A DNA stretch of 8,783 nucleotides from JBBILG01 sp037445085 (GTDB lineage Bacteria; Pseudomonadota; Gammaproteobacteria; Burkholderiales; Methylophilaceae): positions 1 to 8,783 of the forward strand of contig JBBILG010000077.1 of assembly GCA_037445085.1 (NCBI GenBank), written 5' to 3'. Shown here piece by piece: positions 1 to 5,711 of this stretch. The notes under the pieces were generated by a model. That model was not told the DNA's origin. It saw nothing but the letters and a program-made list of their open reading frames with translations, and did not search any database. Positions within the stretch are counted from its first letter, which is position 1; every line of letters starts with the position of its first letter. The position numbers and the translations under genes are program-made.

Positions 1-54
1 AAAAGTGACTCGATTTTATGTCACCCTTGGCAGACGAAATTCCGGGGGAAGCTC

Positions 55-96
55 AACCAAGCAACGGCGCGGCTTAGCGCCTGTTCGCTAGCTTCT
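55..96 (+). repeat. 42-bp direct repeat, copy 1 (upstream of small secreted protein gene)
   Basis: This segment is identical to 598-639 except at one base (A at 76 against C at 619). It contains an imperfect hairpin at 60-89: AGC/GCT, AAC/GTT and GGCGC/GCGCC arms, with single-base bulges on the 3' side. The substitution at 76 breaks the innermost base pair of the stem, so this copy is slightly decayed. It ends 30 nt before the start codon at 127. No T-tract follows, so it is not an intrinsic terminator. Its family is unknown to me. Confidence 0.85.
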
Positions 97-126
97 GTAT
101 CGACCTTTGACCCATGAGGAATCGCA

Positions 127-510
127 ATGAAGAGCACACACAAGTTGGTCGCAGCAGTCCTGGTTGCCCTGAGCCTTTCGATGTCGGCACACGCCGAGCA
201 GCGTCCAGACCACTTCCAGGGTAAGCCCGCTGAGACGCTGAACGCAGCCCTGGCCAACTTTTCCGAGTACAACGAACAGCTCTCGGCCCTTCTGGCGAAG
301 CGTCATCTCGAACCGGCTGACATGGCGAAGGTGCACGAGCTGACCTACACGCTGGAAAACGCGCTGCACAAGATCAGGTCGGAATTCGATGGATTGGCCG
401 AGACGCTGGAGGAAGTGCACGTGGCCTCTGAACGACTCGACGCCGGGACGGTGAAGGCACGCGGCCGGCGCTATCTGGAAATGGCAAGCCAGATCGTCCG
501 GCAACCATGA
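127..510 (+). CDS. small secreted/periplasmic hypothetical protein, DUF6746-like
   Basis: The product is a 127-residue protein of unknown function. Residues 1-23 form a classic Sec signal peptide: Lys2/Lys6, a hydrophobic core LVAAVLVALSLSMS, and an AHA cleavage site before Glu24. The mature part of about 104 residues has no cysteines, is mostly charged and predicted helical, and is probably periplasmic. The segments RPDHFQGKPAETL (26-38), NFSEYN (44-49) and HELTYTLENAL (70-80), then ETLEEVH (92-98), resemble from memory the DUF6746 family of small proteobacterial proteins; this is recognition, not a search. The start at 127 is supported by GAGGA at 116-120, 6 nt upstream. The gene stands alone on the plus strand, faces the cytochrome gene tail to tail, and is flanked by two copies of a 42-bp repeat, which suggests it may have moved as a unit. 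A partner or substrate cannot be inferred. Confidence 0.8.
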   Translation: MKSTHKLVAAVLVALSLSMSAHAEQRPDHFQGKPAETLNAALANFSEYNEQLSALLAKRHLEPADMAKVHELTYTLENALHKIRSEFDGLAETLEEVHVASERLDAGTVKARGRRYLEMASQIVRQP

Positions 511-575
511 CAGATGGGCTGACAGGGCCGGCTAATAGGGCATGACTTCAAAAAGTGTGCCCAAGATTGTGCCCA

Positions 576-592
576 TGTTCCAGACTGGAACA
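576..592. repeat. 17-bp perfect palindrome (8-bp arms, 1-nt centre)
   Basis: TGTTCCAG-A-CTGGAACA reads the same on both strands around the central base at 584. It lies 65 nt downstream of the small secreted protein gene and just before repeat copy 2. It could be a dimeric regulator or recombinase site, or the top of an RNA hairpin. There is no adjacent T-tract, and no start codon is close enough to make it an obvious operator. I do not recognise its binding protein. Confidence 0.6.
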
Positions 593-597
593 CGAAC

Positions 598-639
598 AAC
601 CAAGCAACGGCGCGGCTTCGCGCCTGTTCGCTAGCTTCT
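598..639 (+). repeat. 42-bp direct repeat, copy 2 (downstream of small secreted protein gene)
   Basis: This is the second copy of the repeat at 55-96 (41 of 42 bases identical), exactly 543 bp away in the same orientation. The hairpin is intact here: GGCGCG (609-614) pairs with CGCGCC (619-624) around a GCTT loop. It extends with AAC (606-608)/GTT (626-628) and AGC (603-605)/GCT (630-632), leaving single-base bulges at T625 and C629. Similarity to copy 1 stops sharply at 639 on the right. On the left, only scattered matches remain, such as AAAAGTG at 1 and 551. Confidence 0.85.
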
Positions 640-662
640 CGGGCCCGCCGGTGACGGGCAAC

Positions 663-693
663 AAAAAACCGGGAACGCTGCCGCTCCCGGTTT
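663..693 (-). terminator. Rho-independent terminator of the cytochrome c'' gene
   Basis: Read on the minus strand, AAACCGGGA (693-685) pairs perfectly with TCCCGGTTT (674-666), a 9-bp stem with a 10-nt loop. A run of T residues follows, since bases 663-668 are all A on the plus strand. It begins 20 nt after the stop codon of the minus-strand cytochrome gene. On the plus strand only three T follow the stem, so it works best for minus-strand transcription, although read-through from the gene at 127-510 could also be damped. Confidence 0.88.
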
Positions 694-713
694 GGCGTGC
701 GTGTCCGGCGAGA

Positions 714-1136
714 TTACTTGACGCCCACCAGGTAGGTGATGAAGTTGGCCTTTTCTGCGGCGGTACAATCGCGGCCGATCACTTCCAGGCAGTGCTTCTC
801 GAAGTTCTTTTCCACCTTGTCCAGATCGGAGAAGCGCCGGGGATTGGCGGAAGGTGCCAGCGGCTTGATGGACTTGCCCGTCACTATGTGCTTGCCGGGG
901 GCGGCGGGGTTGGCGGTATGGCAGCTTGCGCAGGCAGTGGGCTTGCCCTTGACGATGAGTTCGCGGCTGTAGAACGCCTTGCCATCATCCGCCGTCGGGC
1001 CCCGGTAGTTCGGGTCGATGTGCTTGGCGATAACGGCATACTTGTCAGCCAGCTTTTGTGCGCCGGCCTGATCCGCTTGCGCGGAGAAGCTGACGGTGCC
1101 AAGCAGGGCGAACAGGGTGATGTTGAGGTTGCGCAT
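714..1136 (-). CDS. periplasmic cytochrome c'' / SHP-family (DUF1924) monoheme cytochrome c
   Basis: The product is a 140-residue secreted class I c-type cytochrome. Residues 1-21 are a signal peptide ending SAQA. The heme attachment motif CASCH is at 69-73. The block TGKSIKPLAPSANPRRFSD (86-104) and the C-terminal EVIGRDCTAAEKA (118-130) are signatures of the sphaeroides heme protein (SHP)/DUF1924 family as I remember it. In place of the Asn ligand of SHP, the residue before the first loop cysteine is His115, followed by Cys116 and Cys124. This matches the distal His and disulfide of Methylophilus cytochrome c''. With cleavage after residue 20, these fall at mature positions 95, 96 and 104, as in that protein. 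The ATG at 1136 is preferred over an in-frame GTG at 1157 because AGGAG lies 8 nt upstream of it. The gene is monocistronic, with its own promoter and terminator. The likely role is electron transfer or binding of O2/NO; the partner is unknown. Confidence 0.9.
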   Translation of the reverse strand: MRNLNITLFALLGTVSFSAQADQAGAQKLADKYAVIAKHIDPNYRGPTADDGKAFYSRELIVKGKPTACASCHTANPAAPGKHIVTGKSIKPLAPSANPRRFSDLDKVEKNFEKHCLEVIGRDCTAAEKANFITYLVGVK

Positions 1137-1193
1137 GGTTTGGGCTCCTGAATTCACGCAGTTGATGAAAAGGGTTGGATAATTGCCCGTAAA

Positions 1194-1202
1194 ATTATAG
1201 CA
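1194..1202 (-). promoter_or_regulatory. extended -10 promoter of the cytochrome c'' gene
   Basis: On the minus strand the sequence reads TGCTATAAT, a perfect extended -10 element (TGN plus TATAAT). No good -35 hexamer lies 16-18 nt upstream, which is common for extended -10 promoters. Transcription would begin near 1187, giving a leader of about 50 nt before the ATG at 1136. The surrounding A/T-rich patch contrasts with the GC-rich neighbourhood. Confidence 0.65.
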
Positions 1203-1253
1203 TGCCCCGGCCCATGGAATTGCAGGGACCTAACGCTGGGGCAGTGCCGGGAT

Positions 1254-1269
1254 GGTTTCACGTGGAACA
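1254..1269. promoter_or_regulatory. parS: parS-like ParB-binding site
   Basis: GGTTTCACGTGGAACA matches 14 of 16 bases of the broadly conserved chromosomal parS palindrome TGTTTCACGTGAAACA, including the invariant CACGTG core and the GTT/AAC arms. The two differences are the outermost base and one arm base; the GGAAC arm occurs in parS variants of other proteobacteria. The site is in the divergent intergenic region upstream of mnmG, in the same operon neighbourhood as parA and parB, where chromosomal parS sites are expected. No second copy was seen in the window. Confidence 0.82.
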
Positions 1270-1311
1270 CGACCGCACATCCGGTCGGCGCGCCCGCCGT
1301 GGCCGTCGCGA

Positions 1312-1340
1312 ATGACGCTCCTGTCCGCATGCGGTAAGAT
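1312..1340 (+). promoter_or_regulatory. candidate sigma-70 promoter of the mnmG-rsmG-parAB operon
   Basis: ATGACG (1312-1317) and TAAGAT (1335-1340) each match four of six consensus bases at the ideal 17-nt spacing. Transcription would start near 1347, only a few bases before the ATG at 1350. That would make this ATG nearly leaderless and fits better with initiation at the GTG at 1371. The match is weak and no other promoter was obvious in the intergenic region. Confidence 0.35.
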
Positions 1341-1349
1341 ACACCCCCC

Positions 1350-3332
1350 ATGGTAGAAAGCCTGAATGCTGTGCATTTTCCGGAAAAATTCGATGTGATC
1401 GTGGTTGGCGGCGGCCACGCCGGCACCGAGGCGGCGCTGGCGGCGGCGCGCATGGGGCGCCGCACCCTGCTGCTCACCCACAACATCGAGACGCTGGGCC
1501 AGATGTCCTGCAACCCGTCCATCGGCGGCATCGGCAAGGGCCATCTGGTCAAGGAGGTCGACGCCTTGGGGGGGGGCATGGCGGCCGCCACCGACGAGGC
1601 GGGCATCCAGTTCCGCATCCTCAATTCCAGCAAGGGGCCCGCGGTGCGCGCCACGCGCGCGCAGGCCGATCGCGTGCTGTACAAGGCGGCCATCCGGCGA
1701 CGGTTGGAGAACCAGCCCAACCTGTGGCTGTTCCAGCAGGCGGTGGACGACATCGTGCTGGAGGGTGCGCGTGCGGCCGGCGTGGTGACGCAGCTCGGCC
1801 TGCGCATCGATGCGCAGGCCGTGGTGCTGACCGCCGGCACCTTTCTCAATGGCCTGGTGCACGTCGGCCTGAAAAACTATCGCGCCGGGCGCGCCGGCGA
1901 TCCGCCGGCCATTTCCCTGGCCGCGCGCCTGCGCGACATCGGCCTGCCTGCCGGTCGGCTCAAGACCGGCACGCCGCCGCGCATCGACGGCCGCAGCATA
2001 GACTACGGCGTGATGAAAGTGCAGCCGGGCGACGATCCGCCGCCGGTGTTCTCCTTCCTCGGCAGCGTGGAGCAGCATCCACGCCAGCTGCCGTGCTGGA
2101 TTACGCAGACCAACGCGCGCACCCACGACATCATCTGCTCCGGCCTAGACCGCTCCCCGATGTACGCCGGCGTCATCGAAGGGGTGGGTCCGCGCTACTG
2201 CCCGTCCGTCGAGGACAAGATCATGCGCTTCGCCGACAAGGATGCGCACCAGGTATTCCTCGAACCGGAAGGACTGAACACCCACGAAGTCTATCCCAAC
2301 GGCATCTCCACCAGCCTGCCGTTTGACGTGCAGTACGCCCTGGTGCGCTCCATCCGCGGCCTGGAAAACGCGCACATCCTGCGCCCCGGTTATGCCATCG
2401 AGTACGATTACTATGATCCGCGCGGGCTCAAGAGCAGCCTGGAGACCAAGGCGGTGCAGGGGCTGTTCTTCGCTGGTCAGATCAACGGCACCACCGGCTA
2501 CGAGGAGGCCGCCGCCCAAGGCCTGCTGGCTGGCATCAATGCCGGCCTGTATGCCACCGAACGGGAGGGCTGGAGCCCGGGCCGCGACCAGGCCTACCTG
2601 GGCGTGCTGGTGGACGATCTCGTCACGCGCGGGGTGAGCGAGCCCTACCGTATGTTCACCAGCCGCGCCGAATACCGCCTGCTGCTGCGCGAGGACAACG
2701 CCGACCTGCGCCTCACCGAAATCGGCCGCAGGCTGGGCGTGGTCGATGACGTGCGCTGGGAGGCCTTCTGCCGCAAGCAGGAAGCCATTGCCCGCGAGAC
2801 CGAACGATTGAAATCGACTCATGTCGACCTCTATCAGCTTCCGCCGGAGGTGGTTGTCCGCGTGTTGGGCAGCAGCGGCTGTGTTGCGGCGGAGGCCGGC
2901 GTGAGCGTCGCGAACGTCAAGCGCAGCGGCCGAAGCCAATATACCCTGTTCGATTTGCTGCGGCGGCCGGCCGTGAGCTATGCTGCCCTGCTCACCCTGC
3001 CGGACGCCGGCCCCGGCGAGTGCGATCCTCAAGTGTGCCAGCAGGTGGAGATCGTCGCCAAGTACCAAGGCTACATCGACCGCCAGCAGGAGGAAATCAC
3101 GCGCAGCCGCCATTACGGAGAGCTGGCGTTGCCCGAAGACCTGGACTATGGCGAGGTGCGTGGTCTTTCCATCGAGGCGCAGCAGAAGCTTGCCAGGCAG
3201 CGGCCGCAGACGCTGGGGCAGGCGGGGCGCATTTCCGGCATCACCCCGGCGGACATTTCCCTGCTGCTGGTTTACCTGAAAAAAAAGCGCGGCATCGGCC
3301 AGGCGAATGACGGCGGGGAGAGCGCGGCATGA
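1350..3332 (+). CDS. mnmG: tRNA uridine-5-carboxymethylaminomethyl(34) synthesis enzyme MnmG (GidA)
   Basis: MnmG is an FAD- and NADH-dependent enzyme that acts with the GTPase MnmE to install (carboxymethyl)aminomethyl groups on wobble uridine 34 of certain tRNAs, using methylenetetrahydrofolate, in the cytoplasm. The 660-residue product aligns almost end to end with the E. coli protein. It has the FAD dinucleotide fold VVGGGHAGTEAALAAARMG (18-36), the CNPSIGGIGKGHLVKEVDALGG block (from 54), and GVGPRYCPS with the second conserved Cys at 284. The two cysteines correspond to C47 and C277 of E. coli, offset by seven. The offset suggests the real start is the in-frame GTG at 1371, giving MHFPEKFD like the E. 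coli MFYPDPFD and a 653-residue protein; neither start has a strong ribosome site. Odd points are a run of nine G (1568-1576) and an A-AAA-AAG string near the end (3280-3287). The stop overlaps the rsmG start as ATGA. Confidence 0.97.
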   Translation: MVESLNAVHFPEKFDVIVVGGGHAGTEAALAAARMGRRTLLLTHNIETLGQMSCNPSIGGIGKGHLVKEVDALGGGMAAATDEAGIQFRILNSSKGPAVRATRAQADRVLYKAAIRRRLENQPNLWLFQQAVDDIVLEGARAAGVVTQLGLRIDAQAVVLTAGTFLNGLVHVGLKNYRAGRAGDPPAISLAARLRDIGLPAGRLKTGTPPRIDGRSIDYGVMKVQPGDDPPPVFSFLGSVEQHPRQLPCWITQTNARTHDIICSGLDRSPMYAGVIEGVGPRYCPSVEDKIMRFADKDAHQVFLEPEGLNTHEVYPNGISTSLPFDVQYALVRSIRGLENAHILRPGYAIEYDYYDPRGLKSSLETKAVQGLFFAGQINGTTGYEEAAAQGLLAGINAGLYATEREGWSPGRDQAYLGVLVDDLVTRGVSEPYRMFTSRAEYRLLLREDNADLRLTEIGRRLGVVDDVRWEAFCRKQEAIARETERLKSTHVDLYQLPPEVVVRVLGSSGCVAAEAGVSVANVKRSGRSQYTLFDLLRRPAVSYAALLTLPDAGPGECDPQVCQQVEIVAKYQGYIDRQQEEITRSRHYGELALPEDLDYGEVRGLSIEAQQKLARQRPQTLGQAGRISGITPADISLLLVYLKKKRGIGQANDGGESAA

Positions 3333-3946
3333 CGCTGGCGGAAAAGCTCGGCGCGGGCCTTGTGGAACTGGGCGTGCAGGCGGATGCCGTGACCCGGCAG
3401 AAACTGCTGGATTATCTCACGCTGCTGGAAAAATGGAACCGGGTGCACAACCTGACCGCCGTGCGCGACCCGGAGGGAATGGTGACCCTGCACCTCCTGG
3501 ACAGCTTGTCGGTGATGCCGCACGTCGGCGGCGGGCGCCTGCTGGACGTGGGCAGCGGCGCCGGCCTGCCCGGCATCCCGCTCGCCCTGTTGCGGCCCGA
3601 TCTCAAGGTTACTGTGCTGGACTCCAGCCACAAGAAGGCGAGCTTCCTGCGCCATGCCAAGGCCGTGCTCGACATCGCCAACCTGGAAGTGGCATGCGGG
3701 CGGGCGGAACAGTACCGGCCGGCGCACCGCTATGACATCATCATTTCCCGCGCCTTTGCGGATCTTGCCGAATTCGAGCGCCTCACCCGCCATCTGTTGG
3801 CCGATGCCGGTGTGTGGCTGGCGATGAAGGGCGTGCACCCTTACGACGAGCTGGCCCAATTGCAGGAGCTGGCCAGCGAAGTGCTGCCGCTGCGGGTGCC
3901 GGGGCTGAAGGCGCAGCGGCATCTCGTCATCCTCAAGGCTGCCTGA
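3329..3946 (+). CDS. rsmG: 16S rRNA (guanine527-N7)-methyltransferase RsmG (GidB)
   Basis: RsmG uses S-adenosylmethionine to methylate N7 of G527 in the 530 loop of 16S rRNA; loss in other bacteria gives low-level streptomycin resistance. The 205-residue length is typical. Visible family motifs are NRVHNLTAV (37-45), HLLDSL (55-60), the SAM-binding motif I LLDVGSGAGLPGIPLAL (71-87), the second strand VTVLDSSHKKASFL (94-107), ISRAF (139-143) and MKG (166-168), ending RHLVILK. The start overlaps the mnmG stop by four bases (ATGA), implying translational coupling. GGAG at 3317-3320 is the ribosome site, 8 nt from the ATG. Only two bases separate its stop from parA. Confidence 0.97.
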   Translation: MTLAEKLGAGLVELGVQADAVTRQKLLDYLTLLEKWNRVHNLTAVRDPEGMVTLHLLDSLSVMPHVGGGRLLDVGSGAGLPGIPLALLRPDLKVTVLDSSHKKASFLRHAKAVLDIANLEVACGRAEQYRPAHRYDIIISRAFADLAEFERLTRHLLADAGVWLAMKGVHPYDELAQLQELASEVLPLRVPGLKAQRHLVILKAA

Positions 3947-3948
3947 CC

Positions 3949-4722
3949 ATGCGCATACTCGCCGTCACCAACCAGAAGGGCGGAGTGGGCAAGACCACCA
4001 CGGCCGTCAACCTGGCTGCCAGCCTGGTCGCCACCCGGCGCCGCGTGTTGCTCATCGACCTCGACCCGCAGGGTAACGCCACCACTGGCAGCGGTGTCGA
4101 CAAGGCCGCATTGCAGCGCACGGTCTATCACGTTCTGCTGGAAACCAGCAGCCTCATGGGCGTGCGCGTAACCGTCGCCAGCGGCTACGACGTGATTCCG
4201 GCCAACCGCGAGCTGGCCGGTGCCGAAGTGGAGCTGGTCAACGAGCTGGCGCGCGAGGTGCGCCTGAAGAACGCGCTCGCCAGTGTGCCGGAAGATGCCT
4301 ACGACTACGTGCTGATCGACTGTCCGCCGGCGCTCAACCTGGTCACCGTCAATGCGTTGACGGCGTCGCACGCGGTGATGATCCCCATGCAGTGCGAGTA
4401 CTACGCGCTGGAAGGCTTGTCCGACCTGGTCAACACCATCAGGAAAGTGCGTGCTTACTTGAACCCCCGGCTGGAAATCGAGGGACTGCTGCGCACCCTG
4501 TTCGATCCGCGCAACGCGCTGTCGCAGCAGGTGTCCGCGCAGCTCATCCAGCATTTTGGCAGCAAGGTCTATCGCACCGTCATCCCGCGCAATGTCCGTC
4601 TGGCCGAGGCGCCCAGTTTTGGCGTGCCGGTGCTGCTGCACGACAGGACATCCAAGGGGGCGCAGGCCTACCTCGCGCTGGCGGGGGAACTGATCAATCG
4701 CAACGGAGCGGCAAATGGTTAA
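3949..4722 (+). CDS. parA: chromosome partitioning ATPase ParA (Soj)
   Basis: ParA is the ATPase of the chromosomal ParABS system. It binds the nucleoid as an ATP dimer and is released by ParB, moving the origin region. The protein is 257 residues with no N-terminal DNA-binding extension, as in chromosomal Soj-type ParA. Motifs are the deviant Walker A QKGGVGKTT (9-17), with both the signature Lys10 and the catalytic-loop Lys15, Walker A' LIDLDPQGNAT (35-45), and Walker B YVLIDCPPAL (120-129). The C-terminal half (TVIPRNVRLAEAPSFG and SKGAQAY) is also typical. I chose the ATG at 3949 because the family begins just before the Walker A motif and it follows the rsmG stop by two bases; an in-frame upstream extension would overlap rsmG. 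AAGG at 3935-3938 is a weak ribosome site. Its stop overlaps the parB start. Confidence 0.97.
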   Translation: MRILAVTNQKGGVGKTTTAVNLAASLVATRRRVLLIDLDPQGNATTGSGVDKAALQRTVYHVLLETSSLMGVRVTVASGYDVIPANRELAGAEVELVNELAREVRLKNALASVPEDAYDYVLIDCPPALNLVTVNALTASHAVMIPMQCEYYALEGLSDLVNTIRKVRAYLNPRLEIEGLLRTLFDPRNALSQQVSAQLIQHFGSKVYRTVIPRNVRLAEAPSFGVPVLLHDRTSKGAQAYLALAGELINRNGAANG

Positions 4723-5575
4723 GAGCAAGGGGCTGGGACGCGGGCTGGATGCCCTCCTCGGCGGCGACCTGGATACCGTGTCGGCCGGCGACGCGCTGCG
4801 CTCGCTCAAGGTCGACCAGTTGCAGCCGGGCAAGTACCAGCCGCGCACGCAAATGGATCAGGAATCGCTGGCGCAGCTCGCGGATTCCATCCGCGCCCAG
4901 GGCATCATGCAGCCCATCCTGGCGCGCGAGGTGGCACCCGATCGCTACGAGATCATTGCCGGCGAGCGTCGCTGGCGCGCCGCCCGGATGGCCGGGCTCG
5001 GTGAGGTGCCGGTGCTGGTGCGCGAGATCGCCGACGAGGCGGCGCTTGCCATGTCGCTCATCGAAAACATCCAGCGCGAGAACCTCAATCCGCTGGAAGA
5101 AGCGGCCGGCATCAGGCGCCTGATCGACGAATTCGGCATGACCCACCAGCAGGCGGCCGAAGCGGTCGGCCGTTCGCGGGCGGCGGTGACCAACCTGCTG
5201 CGCCTGCTTCAACTGGCCGCGCCGGTGCAGGAGCTGCTGATGCAAGGCCGCATCGACATGGGCCATGCGCGCGCCCTGCTCGCCCTGGAAGGGGCCACGC
5301 AGATGGCCGCCGCGCAGGCGGTGGCGCAGCGCGGGCTGTCGGTGCGCGAGACCGAGCGGCTGGTGCAGCGCACCCTGCAGCCCGCGCGGGGGCCGCAGAA
5401 AAAGCCGGATGCGGACATCCTGCGCCTGCAGGAAAAGGTGGCGGATCGTCTCGGTACCAGGGTGGACATCCGCCATGCCGGCAGGGGCGGCGGCCGGCTC
5501 GTCATCGCCTACCGCGACCTGGAGCAGCTCGACAGCCTGCTGGTCCTGCTCGGCGTGAGCGGCGATGAGGAGTGA
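4715..5575 (+). CDS. parB: chromosome partitioning protein ParB (Spo0J), parS-binding CTPase
   Basis: ParB binds parS, closes as a CTP-dependent clamp, spreads along DNA and stimulates ParA. The 286 residues show the family order. The N-terminal KGLGRGLDALL (5-15) contains the basic ParA-stimulating segment. The ParB/Srx fold follows, with IMQPILARE (64-72) and the CTP-binding/arginine motif IAGERRWRAARMAGL (81-95). ENIQRENLNPLEEA (117-130) and the helix-turn-helix around THQQAAEAVGRSRAAVTNLLRLLQL (143-167) form the parS-reading domain. The C-terminal dimerisation domain (about 236-282) follows a basic linker. It overlaps parA by eight bases, and GGAG at 4705-4708 sits 6 nt before the ATG. 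A candidate target site lies at 1254-1269. It is the last gene of the mnmG operon, and no intrinsic terminator is visible after it. Confidence 0.97.
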   Translation: MVKSKGLGRGLDALLGGDLDTVSAGDALRSLKVDQLQPGKYQPRTQMDQESLAQLADSIRAQGIMQPILAREVAPDRYEIIAGERRWRAARMAGLGEVPVLVREIADEAALAMSLIENIQRENLNPLEEAAGIRRLIDEFGMTHQQAAEAVGRSRAAVTNLLRLLQLAAPVQELLMQGRIDMGHARALLALEGATQMAAAQAVAQRGLSVRETERLVQRTLQPARGPQKKPDADILRLQEKVADRLGTRVDIRHAGRGGGRLVIAYRDLEQLDSLLVLLGVSGDEE

Positions 5576-5586
5576 GGCCAGGCTTG

Positions 5587-5676
5587 AACCCGGATCATCC
5601 ACCGGGACGCGCGATGACGCCGCAAAACGACTGCCGGTGCGCACGCAGGCCGGCCGCCTGACGGACAATCCGGGTT
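5587..5676. repeat. inverted repeats between parB and atpI
   Basis: AACCCGGAT (5587-5595) is the exact reverse complement of ATCCGGGTT (5668-5676), enclosing 72 nt. Inside, CAGGC (5646-5650)/GCCTG (5656-5660) forms a small hairpin. CCCGG (5589-5593) could alternatively pair locally with CCGGG (5602-5606), so two mutually exclusive folds are possible. No T-tract is present, so this is not a standard intrinsic terminator of the parB transcript. The rest of the 131-bp gap holds the atp promoter and nothing else I can name. Confidence 0.45.
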
Positions 5677-5681
5677 GAGGT

Positions 5682-5711
5682 TTGACAGGCATTCCGGAAC
5701 GCTGATATGAT
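5682..5711 (+). promoter_or_regulatory. sigma-70 promoter of the atp operon, overlapping the atpI start
   Basis: A perfect -35 hexamer TTGACA (5682-5687) is followed after 18 nt by TATGAT (5706-5711), five of six bases of the -10 consensus. It is the strongest promoter in the window and sits directly before the atp genes. The -10 element overlaps the ATG at 5707, so transcripts from this promoter would start near 5718, inside the longest atpI reading frame. A near-perfect palindrome, GCATTCCGGAACGC (5689-5702), fills the spacer and could be an operator. Confidence 0.7.

Noticed and set aside
417..422. Second parS site around CACGTG
   Set aside because: Only the central six bases match; the flanking arms do not, and it lies within a coding sequence.
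55..639. Integron attC sites
   Set aside because: The repeats show a bulged hairpin and bracket one gene, but neither copy has the GTTRRRY and RYYYAAC core sites at suitable ends, and no integron integrase is present in the window.
555..1151. 198-residue plus-strand open frame over the cytochrome region
   Set aside because: It is antisense to the well-supported cytochrome gene, has no family resemblance and runs through the repeat and terminator.
2145..3113. Long minus-strand open frames opposite mnmG (also 1230-2126, 3841-4848 and 4694-5692)
   Set aside because: They lie entirely or mostly opposite conserved plus-strand genes, have low-complexity His/Gln/Arg/Ala-rich translations, and are explained by the GC-rich third codon positions of the real genes.
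5587..5676. Intrinsic terminator after parB
   Set aside because: The inverted repeats have no T-tract on either strand and the enclosed loop is too long.
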